A model generated the notes under the pieces. It was not told the DNA's origin. It did not search any database and saw only the letters and a program-made list of their open reading frames with translations. A DNA stretch of 64,000 nt from Candidatus Nanosynbacter sp. TM7-053 (GTDB lineage: Bacteria > Patescibacteriota > Saccharimonadia > Saccharimonadales > Saccharimonadaceae), in assembly GCF_022828375.1 (NCBI RefSeq), contig NZ_JAJQJX010000001.1:372001-436000 (forward strand), in the 5' to 3' direction. This document shows positions 35,772-43,434 of this stretch, piece by piece. The translations under genes were made by a program, and so were the position numbers. How positions within the stretch are numbered: the stretch's first letter is position 1; each line of letters starts with the position of its first letter.

Positions 35772-38174
35772 TTATTTATTAATTTTCGCAAATCCAAATC
35801 CGCGCACTTTACTATTTGTGCGGACTTTTTGTTCTGCAATTTTATCAACTGAAACAGTCGTTTGCTCCGACTGATGACGCGGCTTAACGTGTAGATAATA
35901 TGTCGTTTTCAAGCCACGTTTCCACGCTTCCGAATAAATCTTCACATATTCATCAATATCTCGCGTCTCCAGGTACATATTTCGAGAAATCGCTTGATCG
36001 ACCCACTTCTGAGCCCTAGCCGCCACCTCAATAAACGCATACGGACTGAGCTGGAAACTTGTTTTATAAACATCCTTGATATTCTGAGGAATGCCGTCAA
36101 TATCTTGAATATCGCCTTGCGCCGCAAAAATCTCATCTTTCAAATCGTCCCACAATCCAAGTTTCTTCAAATCGCGAACTAAATTATGGTTCACTTCCAA
36201 AAACTTTCCATTCAAAGTCGAGCGACTGAAAATCTGTGCAAATTGCGGATCAATTCCAGGAGTCGTTCCCGCCACGTGACCAATGTTAGCCGTCGGCGCA
36301 ATTGCCATAAGAGTCGCATTTCGCATTCCCTTCTTCACTTTCTTTCGCAAACCATCCCAGTCCAGTCGCGTCTTTTGGTCTATTTTCACCTTCACGCCGC
36401 GATCTTTCGACAATTTATCGACCGTATCAATCGGAAGAAGACCCTTGCTCCAACCGCTGCCTGCGAATGTTGGATAGCTGCCCAATTCCTTCGCCAGGTC
36501 AGCCGATTGATCAATGGCGTGATAACTGATAAACTCCGTCAATTGATCAACCAAATCATACGCTTCTTTCGATTCGTAACAATAGCCCAACTTTTCCAGC
36601 ACGTCAGAAAGACCCATAATCCCGAGGCCAATCGCTCGAGTTTGCTGATTCGAATGCATCGCTTCTGGAATTGGCGTTTGAGTGATGTCGCACAAATTGT
36701 CCAATTGTCGCACCGCCGCACGAGCCGCTTCTTTCAATCTATCCCAATCCCAAGTCTTATCTTCGCTAAGAAACGCTGACAAATTGATACTCACCAGATT
36801 ACACGTCGCAATATTATTTTTATCCTGCGGCAATGTAATTTCCGTACACAAGTTACTGAGGTGAATTGTGCCCGTATTGTTATTCAATGCTCGCACGTTA
36901 ATCGTGTCTTTCCAAGTCAGCCACGGATGTGATGTCGCCTGCAAACTGGTCAAAATACGCTTAAACTGCTGACGAGCTGGAACTTTATCAAACGTACGCA
37001 ATTTACCAGCTTCCGCCATCTTTACATATTCTTTATATCGTGCCGAAAAATTTTCACCATATAACTCTGTCAAATCTGGAGTTTCCGCAGGATCAAACAA
37101 ATACCAATCTTGATCTTTTTCTACTCGCTTCATAAATTCGTCAGAGATAAATACCGCGGTATTTGCAAATCTGGTTCGTAAATATGGGTCGCCAGAGTTT
37201 TGACGAAGATCAACAAATTGATCAAAATTCAGGTGCCAGTTTTCCATGTAAATTGCAGCCGCACCAGCCTTTTTTCCCTTACGAGAAACCGCAAAAAGTG
37301 CCGTATCAATCATCTTCATGAATGGAATTGGGCCAGTCGATTCAGTATTGGTGGTTTTAACTGGACTGCCCGCTGCACGTAGCTTCGTAAAGCCAATGCC
37401 AATTCCGCCCGTTCCTTTAGCAATCCACATTGTGTCGCGAACAGCCTTAGCAATTGATTCCATATCATCATCGACATTAAGCAAGAAACAGTTACTGAGC
37501 TGCGGAAAAGAACCGCCAGCGTTAACTCGCGTTGAGCCGCCTGGGACGTACTCCAAATTGCTCATGTGATTATAAAACTCAATCGCCGCAGTTGTTGGGT
37601 CAGATTCGTTATAGCTAAGTCCCATAGCAATTCGCATGTGCGTAAACTGAGGTGTTTCAATTGGTGAGCCGTTTTGCTTGCGAAGAGCGTAACGATTTTT
37701 ATTAGTCACCACGCCCAAATATTTACTCAAATCATCACGCGCTGGATCAAGTTCCGCCGCCAGCTTTTTCAAGTCAAATCGACCGTCAGCCATACGCTTA
37801 TCCAACAATCCTTCTTTTACCGCCGCCTTAACGAACTTCGGAAATTCGCGCGCATGAAGCTTTTTCAATTCTTCCGCCGTCTCGTAATCGCCCAAAATCT
37901 GCTTATAGACAGTTTTCAGTAGCAATCGTGCCGCAATTTTATCATAGTCTGGATCGTCTTTAACATTTTGGAGTACCGTTTGAATAACCGCCTCATCCAA
38001 TTGCTCGGTTGTAATTCCATCAAATAATGTCAGTTGCAATTCAGTCGCCACCTGAACGACTTTAGAGATTTGGTCCGGCAAACCTTCGCATGCTTTTAAA
38101 ATAGCCGTGTTAATTTTATTTGCATCAAACGGCTCTTTCGTTCCATCTCGCTTAATTACGTTAATTTCTTTCAC
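35772..38174 (-). CDS. nrdA: Ribonucleotide reductase large subunit, without redox tail
   Basis: 800 aa. N-terminal ATP-cone (VIKRDGTKEPFDANKI), then the 10-stranded barrel with active cysteines: LSNCFLL (C225 equivalent), HLSNLCTEI (thiyl C439) and ATCNLVS (C462). The radical-transfer pair TTYYLHVKP is present. After it come only about 35 residues, ending FGFAKINK, with no cysteine, so the usual tail pair that re-reduces C225/C462 is missing. Start is GTG with AAGGAGG; an ATG 3 nt earlier is stopped by TGA. Leader contains a terminator-like hairpin and two NrdR boxes. Confidence 0.97.
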   Translation of the reverse strand: MKEINVIKRDGTKEPFDANKINTAILKACEGLPDQISKVVQVATELQLTLFDGITTEQLDEAVIQTVLQNVKDDPDYDKIAARLLLKTVYKQILGDYETAEELKKLHAREFPKFVKAAVKEGLLDKRMADGRFDLKKLAAELDPARDDLSKYLGVVTNKNRYALRKQNGSPIETPQFTHMRIAMGLSYNESDPTTAAIEFYNHMSNLEYVPGGSTRVNAGGSFPQLSNCFLLNVDDDMESIAKAVRDTMWIAKGTGGIGIGFTKLRAAGSPVKTTNTESTGPIPFMKMIDTALFAVSRKGKKAGAAAIYMENWHLNFDQFVDLRQNSGDPYLRTRFANTAVFISDEFMKRVEKDQDWYLFDPAETPDLTELYGENFSARYKEYVKMAEAGKLRTFDKVPARQQFKRILTSLQATSHPWLTWKDTINVRALNNNTGTIHLSNLCTEITLPQDKNNIATCNLVSINLSAFLSEDKTWDWDRLKEAARAAVRQLDNLCDITQTPIPEAMHSNQQTRAIGLGIMGLSDVLEKLGYCYESKEAYDLVDQLTEFISYHAIDQSADLAKELGSYPTFAGSGWSKGLLPIDTVDKLSKDRGVKVKIDQKTRLDWDGLRKKVKKGMRNATLMAIAPTANIGHVAGTTPGIDPQFAQIFSRSTLNGKFLEVNHNLVRDLKKLGLWDDLKDEIFAAQGDIQDIDGIPQNIKDVYKTSFQLSPYAFIEVAARAQKWVDQAISRNMYLETRDIDEYVKIYSEAWKRGLKTTYYLHVKPRHQSEQTTVSVDKIAEQKVRTNSKVRGFGFAKINK

Positions 38175-38191
38175 ATACCCTCCTTAATTTC

Positions 38192-38233
38192 CCCTCTCAA
38201 AAACAAACCACCAACACCTCATCTGGTGGCTTG
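38192..38233 (-). terminator. Terminator-like hairpin in the nrdAB leader
   Basis: Minus-strand CAAGCCACCA (38224-38233) pairs with TGGTGGTTTG (38204-38213), 10-nt loop, then TTTTTG. Between promoter and nrdA ribosome site, hence a possible attenuator. Confidence 0.55.
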
Positions 38234-38268
38234 TCTTCGTAGCTTGTGTTTTTGTTTATTTATGGGCT

Positions 38269-38284
38269 CGCTATATATATAGCG
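38269..38284 (-). promoter_or_regulatory. NrdR-like box 1 of nrdAB
   Basis: Perfect palindrome CGCTATATATATAGCG, downstream of the -10. Confidence 0.65.
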
Positions 38285-38294
38285 TACAATAATA

Positions 38295-38324
38295 ACTATA
38301 GCCGCTATATCTAGTGTTTTGCAA
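38295..38324 (-). promoter_or_regulatory. nrdAB promoter
   Basis: Minus-strand TTGCAA (38319-38324), 18-nt spacer, TATAGT (38295-38300). NrdR box 2 fills the spacer. Confidence 0.65.
38302..38317 (-). promoter_or_regulatory. NrdR-like box 2 of nrdAB
   Basis: ACACTAGATATAGCGG on the minus strand; about 33 bp centre-to-centre from box 1, three helical turns, as is typical of NrdR pairs. Confidence 0.65.
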
Positions 38325-38372
38325 GCTATTTAGTAAAAATTACAACCTATTTTTGTTATAATCAGATACGGT

Positions 38373-38507
38373 ATGAAATCTGCAGTCGAGATTGAATACA
38401 ATCCAGACAGAGCTCTCACAAAAGCCATCGAGAAAGCCCAGCAGCTTGATACGTACGTCGTTGTTGCTAGGTCGTTTTATTTGGTGAGTGAATTTGCGGC
38501 AAGGTAG
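38373..38507 (+). pseudogene. Orphan fragment resembling the FolC C-terminus
   Basis: 44 codons beginning MKSAVEIEYNPDRALTKAI and ending ARSFYLVSEFAAR. The last 35 residues look like the C-terminal end of folylpolyglutamate synthase (DxxxALxxA...VVTGSLYLVGE). A TGTTATAAT box sits 10 nt before the ATG. No rest of a folC gene is seen upstream, so it is either a remnant or a tiny expressed peptide. Confidence 0.4.
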
Positions 38508-38511
38508 ATCA

Positions 38512-39513
38512 TTATAATGTTCGGAAGAATTTAACAAAAATATCTTCTAGCTTTCCCTGCTGAGCCACACCGCTTGCCATAAATTGTTTGACACCAGGCG
38601 TTGCGTTTACCTCTATTACGCCGTATTCGCTATCTGATTGCGTAATATCCTTACATGCCAAATCAACCCCACATATTCGTAAATCAAAGATTCTTGCCAC
38701 CCTGACAGCTAGATCTCGCCACCGCTGATGCATAACTTCACCGATATCAACTGGCGTTCCTCCTGCTGATAAATTTGATATATCCATCAACTGAACATCT
38801 GCGCCTTCCGGTATAATATCGGTCATAGACAGACCCATTTTCCTTAATTTATTCATAATTATAGGTAGCTGCCTTTCAAAATGTATATCTCTACCAGAAT
38901 CTACCAAGGTCTTATGTTTCAAATCAATTAGCTGTTCTAAATTGCTTACTCCATCACCCTTAACAGAAAAAGGTCGTCTCTCATAGGCATTAACTACCTC
39001 ACCATCAAAAACCAATATGCGATAGTCAGGCATTTTTAATTCTTCTTCAATGACAGCTACTTTAACACGCTCCTCGTTATACTGATTAAGAAGCTTATCA
39101 AGTTCTTCAGCGGTTTCAACTCTAGCTACACCAATTCCTTGAGAACCTCTGCTAGGTTTAACATAGACAGGAAATCCTAAAGATTTATCAATATAGCCAA
39201 GGGCTTCTTTTGTGTCACGCATAGAGTGATTAAACTGCTGACGGTCTGATTGACGCAGCATATCCGCCCACCAAGGTAAAAGAAATTCAGAACCTCTTGC
39301 ACAATCTATGCCATTTTCTCTAAGCAAAAACTTTGTATACCCCTTATCATTAGCTAATTGCTCTGCACTTCCTGAATTAAACCCAGGATCATGTCCATAT
39401 AAAACTCTGTGTTCTCCAGAATTATACTCAATTGACGCCACATACCCATATTCAGGTTCGACAATAATATCTTTTATCTCTGGTAGCTTACCAGCATTAT
39501 ATGCGTCTATCAA
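38512..39513 (-). CDS. ATP-grasp (RimK-like) ligase, start uncertain
   Basis: About 330-350 aa. ATP-grasp fold: PVYVKPSRGSQGIGVARV (nucleotide loop), VIEEELKMPDYRILVFDGEV, and the metal site LRICGVDLACK...YGVIEVNATPGV. Likely adds an amino acid or peptide to a carboxyl group. No ATG is available at the 5' end: the open frame runs back into the tRNA-Ser gene (3' end at 39574). A TTG at 39513 is given as the nominal start, but protein-like sequence extends upstream ([11 protein letters not shown]), so an ATT/ATA or other start nearer the tRNA is possible. Confidence 0.75.
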   Translation of the reverse strand: MIDAYNAGKLPEIKDIIVEPEYGYVASIEYNSGEHRVLYGHDPGFNSGSAEQLANDKGYTKFLLRENGIDCARGSEFLLPWWADMLRQSDRQQFNHSMRDTKEALGYIDKSLGFPVYVKPSRGSQGIGVARVETAEELDKLLNQYNEERVKVAVIEEELKMPDYRILVFDGEVVNAYERRPFSVKGDGVSNLEQLIDLKHKTLVDSGRDIHFERQLPIIMNKLRKMGLSMTDIIPEGADVQLMDISNLSAGGTPVDIGEVMHQRWRDLAVRVARIFDLRICGVDLACKDITQSDSEYGVIEVNATPGVKQFMASGVAQQGKLEDIFVKFFRTL

Positions 39514-39573
39514 AATATTGATTAAGTACGTATAATGTTTTCTTGTTTCTATAATACCCTCTAAAATATCTCT

Positions 39574-39663
39574 TGGCGGAAGGAGAGGGATTCGAACCCT
39601 CGAACAGATTGCTCCGTTACACGCGTTCCAGGCGTGCCAGTTCAACCACTCCTGCACCCTTCC
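39574..39663 (-). tRNA. tRNA-Ser(GGA)
   Basis: Class II tRNA with long variable arm. Acceptor GGAAGGG/TCCTTCC, anticodon loop CTGGAAC, T arm GAGGG-TTCGAAT-CCCTC, CCA encoded. Confidence 0.96.
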
Positions 39664-39741
39664 TTGTTGATAATTATACCACAACTTTATTGCCCCTTAT
39701 GGTTGCACTTACTGACGTTCATTCTCTATAATAAGTCAAAG

Positions 39742-40536
39742 ATGAAAGAAACTATTCCACCACGCATTAGGCTTGTTAATGTCACCAAAAAATTTGGCTT
39801 TGGTGATGCTGAGATTCGCGCCTTAGATAACGTCGATTTAACTGTTAAAAAGGGCGAGTTTATCGCTATTATGGGTCCAAGTGGCTGCGGAAAAACTACT
39901 TTATTAAACACCCTTGGACTATTAGACCAGCCATCAGAGGGCGAATACTATCTGGACGATGTCGCTGTCGATAATCTCAGCTCACGACGACGCGCCAAAA
40001 TTCGCTCCAAGCACATAGGCTTCGTTTTCCAGAATTTCAATCTTATCCCTCGCCTGACTGTAATTGAAAACGTAGCGTTGCCGCTAACGTATAAAGGACT
40101 TGGAAAAGTCAAACGACTCCAAGAAGCTAGCCGCATTCTGAAAACTTTCCATCTGGGACAGCGTGAATATTATATGCCGCATCAATTATCTGGCGGTCAG
40201 GTTCAGCGCGTAGCAATTGCCAGAGCGTTGGTTAATAGTCCGTCAATTATCTTAGCCGACGAGCCAACAGGAAATTTGGACAGCAAATCGAGTCATCTTA
40301 TCATGGAAGAATTGTCCGACCTACATCGTCGCGGCAACACTATAATTATGGTTACTCACAACCCAGAATTGACTCATTATGCCAGTCGCGTCATCACTAT
40401 GTTGGACGGAAAAATCGACACTGACGAACACAAGGAAAAGCGCAAGTTCACTAAGAAGTTAATTGTAGACGACGAAAAAGAAGAAAAACCTAAGAAGCAA
40501 AAATCTTCAAAGAAATCGAGGGCGAAAAAATCGTGA
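39742..40536 (+). CDS. ABC transporter ATPase, MacB/LolD type
   Basis: 264 aa. Walker A GPSGCGKTT (about residues 44-52), Q-loop VFQNFNLIP, signature LSGGQVQRVAIARA, Walker B IILADEPTGNLD, H-loop VTHNPE. The last 30 residues are Lys-rich. Start ATG at 39742; the longer frame crosses the tRNA-Ser gene and is rejected. TATAAT lies 9 nt before the ATG. Coupled with the permease by a GTGA overlap. Confidence 0.94.
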   Translation: MKETIPPRIRLVNVTKKFGFGDAEIRALDNVDLTVKKGEFIAIMGPSGCGKTTLLNTLGLLDQPSEGEYYLDDVAVDNLSSRRRAKIRSKHIGFVFQNFNLIPRLTVIENVALPLTYKGLGKVKRLQEASRILKTFHLGQREYYMPHQLSGGQVQRVAIARALVNSPSIILADEPTGNLDSKSSHLIMEELSDLHRRGNTIIMVTHNPELTHYASRVITMLDGKIDTDEHKEKRKFTKKLIVDDEKEEKPKKQKSSKKSRAKKS

Positions 40537-41744
40537 AAATATTAGTAAAAAATCATTTTGAAAACGCTACTCAGGCGCTACGAGCTAATCGTGGACGAAC
40601 ATTTTTGACAATTGTAGGCGTAGCTATTGGTATTGCCAGCATCACCATGGTTCTATCTCTAACTGGCGGATTTAATCACCTATTCGGCGACAATTCCAAC
40701 CAATCATCCACTCCTGTCGCCATTGTTAAGTCTGGCAATCAAAAAGCCGTCCCGAATCTACTGACCGAATCCGACAACACGACGACAGTCAACACATTGA
40801 CCGAAACGGACGCCAGGGATATAGGAAAAATTGCCAATACGAAAGCCGCGCCAATTGCTTTCCTGCACGCCGAACTGCGCGCCCGCGAAGGTAAAGTCGA
40901 TATCCAAAACGCCGCGTTAATCGGTAGTACGGAATCGCTAAAAGACGTCGCTAATTTGCAAATTGCTACTGGACAATTTATCAACGACATCGGCGGAGTT
41001 GTCGTCGGTCAGCAATTGTCGGTCGATTTGTTCGGCACAGAAAGATCCATCGGAAACGTTATTTACATCCGAAATCAACCATTGACTGTTGTTGGCGTGT
41101 TGAAGAATATTGAAAATCAAGCCAGTTATTTGGACGTGAATTTTAATAACGCCGCCATTATTCCATTGTCCGTGATTAAAAAATTCACTCAAGGAACGCC
41201 GCAAATTCAGCAAATCATCGTAACTACCAAAGATCATAAAAATCTCAATTCAGTCATAAAATCGGCTGACGATATTTTGAAGAAGAATCATGATAGCGAT
41301 AAGAATTATCGAATCGTTTCTGGCGAAGAGATAAACGAAAAGAAGTCTAATGTCGCGAGGTTTCTCTCGATAATCTTAACTGTCATCGGCATTATTTCTC
41401 TGTTAATCGGTGGAATAGGCGTTATGAACGTGATGCTTGTCAATGTCGCCGAGCGCCAGCGTGAAGTCGGCGTCAGACGAGCCGTCGGCGCCACGGGCTG
41501 GGACATCGTCAATCAATTCCTAATCGAGGCAGCAATTATCGGATTCCTCGGCGGAATATTGGGCTATGGACTAGGCTTGGCGGGAGCTTATATTGCCAGC
41601 TTATACTTACCTCTCACACCTTATATTTATTGGCAAACAGCCGTCTTGTCAATTGGATTATCGATAATCATCGGCGTAATTTCTGGCGTATATCCAGCAG
41701 CTCGCGCCACCAGACGCGACCCAATCGAATCTCTACGATATTAA
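40533..41744 (+). CDS. ABC transporter permease, MacB/FtsX type
   Basis: 403 aa. One N-terminal transmembrane helix (TIVGVAIGIASITMVLSL), a roughly 230-residue MacB-type extracytoplasmic domain, and three C-terminal helices with the FtsX signature (GGIGVMNVMLVNVAERQREVG, VGVRRAVGA). GTG start overlapping the ATPase stop. Exports peptides, toxins or lipids, or acts as mechanotransducer; no outer-membrane partner is expected in a monoderm. Ends at an LRY C-terminus typical of MacB. Confidence 0.93.
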   Translation: MKILVKNHFENATQALRANRGRTFLTIVGVAIGIASITMVLSLTGGFNHLFGDNSNQSSTPVAIVKSGNQKAVPNLLTESDNTTTVNTLTETDARDIGKIANTKAAPIAFLHAELRAREGKVDIQNAALIGSTESLKDVANLQIATGQFINDIGGVVVGQQLSVDLFGTERSIGNVIYIRNQPLTVVGVLKNIENQASYLDVNFNNAAIIPLSVIKKFTQGTPQIQQIIVTTKDHKNLNSVIKSADDILKKNHDSDKNYRIVSGEEINEKKSNVARFLSIILTVIGIISLLIGGIGVMNVMLVNVAERQREVGVRRAVGATGWDIVNQFLIEAAIIGFLGGILGYGLGLAGAYIASLYLPLTPYIYWQTAVLSIGLSIIIGVISGVYPAARATRRDPIESLRY

Positions 41745-41745
41745 A

Positions 41746-42786
41746 TTAACTAAGTTCCGCTTTCAATTTTTCAACCAACTGAACTGGACCAGGATTGACT
41801 CCATTAAGAATAGCTGTGTAAATACTAGCCGCGTCAGCCAGCACCAAGCCCCACAGTAACTGCTCCATAAGAGTCTTTCCTCGAAGTTCCAGTACGTGTG
41901 CCTTTGGTCGCTTGCCGCTCAATAAACGATCGCTAAGCTCCATTCGCTCGCGGATTCTGTCCCGCTCCAAATTGCTACGAATATCAAAAACCGTAAACGG
42001 CTTCTCTACTGGATGAGACGACCAACCAATGAACTCGTTATGATTAAATTCTGGATATTGATTCGAGAACGCCAAATTCTTCGCCGATTCATTCCAGCTA
42101 ATTTTCCACTTATACGCCAGCGGCCAAGTCAATTCACCACCAAAAACAACCAACGTCTTGCCAATTGTTAATTTCGCAATTTGCTTCGCCAAATTATCAG
42201 CTTCTGGCATTTTAGCTGTCCAATTAGATATTTCGCTCGCCAACCAATCAGCACTATTTTTCACCTGATCATACAAATCATTATCAATCACCCAAAAATG
42301 TTGCAATAGTTTCAACAATCCTCGCAGATGATAGACCGTCGACATTCGCGGCTGCGCGCCAGCTGGAACTTGAGCGTAAGTTACGTTGTCATTCTTCGCT
42401 CGCTCAATCAACGCTCCGCCAGTCGACATAGCTGCCAAACACGCCTTCTTTTCCAATGCTTGCTGATAGCAACTCAGAGTTTCCTCAGTATTGCCCGAAT
42501 GACTAACCGCAATAACCAATGTTTCCTCGCTCACAAATCCCGGCAAATCATAGCCCTTCACCACTTCAAGCGGAATATGCAACCAGCCCGCGGTCAAAAC
42601 TCGAACCATATCAGCCGCTAAAGCCGAACCGCCCATTCCCGCGATCACAATATTCTTAAAATCTCGACGCTGATTCGCACCTTCGTGAATCGACACTTCA
42701 TATCGAGCTTGTTCTGGAATATTCAAAACGCCGCTTAAAACGTCGCCTGGATCATATTGTTTTATCACATTCATATCATCTAACAT
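41746..42786 (-). CDS. Bifunctional phosphoglucose/phosphomannose isomerase
   Basis: 346 aa. Two SIS domains. The sugar-phosphate loop AVSHSGNTEETL (about residues 85-96) and the catalytic region YPEFNHNEFIGW match the archaeal/CPR-type PGI/PMI family, which interconverts fructose-6-phosphate with glucose- or mannose-6-phosphate. ATG at 42786 has AAGGAGC 5 nt upstream. Divergent from the gene at 42864 over a region carrying an inverted repeat. Confidence 0.92.
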   Translation of the reverse strand: MLDDMNVIKQYDPGDVLSGVLNIPEQARYEVSIHEGANQRRDFKNIVIAGMGGSALAADMVRVLTAGWLHIPLEVVKGYDLPGFVSEETLVIAVSHSGNTEETLSCYQQALEKKACLAAMSTGGALIERAKNDNVTYAQVPAGAQPRMSTVYHLRGLLKLLQHFWVIDNDLYDQVKNSADWLASEISNWTAKMPEADNLAKQIAKLTIGKTLVVFGGELTWPLAYKWKISWNESAKNLAFSNQYPEFNHNEFIGWSSHPVEKPFTVFDIRSNLERDRIRERMELSDRLLSGKRPKAHVLELRGKTLMEQLLWGLVLADAASIYTAILNGVNPGPVQLVEKLKAELS

Positions 42787-42807
42787 CTTGCGCTCCTTGA
42801 TTAACTC

Positions 42808-42824
42808 ATGTTATAGTGTAACAT
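42808..42824. promoter_or_regulatory. Inverted repeat in divergent promoter region
   Basis: ATGTTA-TAGTG-TAACAT, overlapping the plus-strand box TGTTATAGT (42809-42817). Possible operator for both flanking genes. Confidence 0.35.
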
Positions 42825-42863
42825 ATATAAGCTTAAACAATTTAATATATAAGGTGGGTTATA

Positions 42864-43373
42864 ATGGATTCTCAAGCTAATCAATCATTCAGTGACGACC
42901 AAGAACTGGCTAAGGTATTAGCTGGCGTGTCACAAGGTACAGACAATAATTTACAATTCGAAGAGACAAATGCTACAGCTTCACCTGTAATTAATCCTGC
43001 AACCATCTCACCGGATCCTGTCGCTACAGATCAGAACGATGAGCCTGCTATTGATATAGCGAAGACTGCCGCTCCGGAGCCAGTTACGCCAACTCCAACA
43101 ATCAGCACACCAGCTCCAGCTGCAGCCGCAGATCCTGCGCTCGATACGATTAAGCAAACTGCCTTGAACGAATTGCGTCCATTAGTCGACAAGCTAGATG
43201 TTTCTCCAGAGGAAAAGTTTGACACTTACCTATTACTTCTTCGTTCTACGGACGATAAAACTCTGATCGCACCAGCACACGACGCTGCCGTAGCTATTGT
43301 TGACGAAGCTCGCCGCGCTCAGGCTCTACTGGATATCATTAAAGAAATCGACTATTTCTCAAATCCTCGTTAA
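42864..43373 (+). CDS. Hypothetical protein with Pro/Ala/Thr linker
   Basis: 169 aa, cytoplasmic. An acidic start (SFSDDQELAKVLAGV), a disordered Pro/Ala/Thr middle (residues 45-95), and a helical C-terminal domain (LRPLVDKLDVSPEEKFDTYLL and DEARRAQALLDII). AAGGTGG precedes the ATG. Strong terminator after the stop. Not recognised; probably a lineage-specific adaptor. Confidence 0.7.
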   Translation: MDSQANQSFSDDQELAKVLAGVSQGTDNNLQFEETNATASPVINPATISPDPVATDQNDEPAIDIAKTAAPEPVTPTPTISTPAPAAAADPALDTIKQTALNELRPLVDKLDVSPEEKFDTYLLLLRSTDDKTLIAPAHDAAVAIVDEARRAQALLDIIKEIDYFSNPR

Positions 43374-43385
43374 GCCATTTCTCCA

Positions 43386-43422
43386 AAATAAAAACCCGCC
43401 ATTTTCGGCGGGATTTTTATTG
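43386..43422. terminator. Bidirectional terminator
   Basis: CCCGCC (43395-43400) pairs with GGCGGG (43407-43412), A run before and T run after; shared by the 42864 gene and groEL. Confidence 0.88.
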
Positions 43423-43434
43423 CTCGGGGCAGAT

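Noticed and set aside
35759-35848. Longer NrdB start at 35848
   Set aside because: Would overlap nrdA by 77 nt and lacks a ribosome site, whereas AAGGAGG precedes the ATG at 35758.
36186-36779. 197-aa plus-strand frame
   Set aside because: Lies wholly inside nrdA on the other strand; composition is that of a shadow frame and there is no ribosome site.
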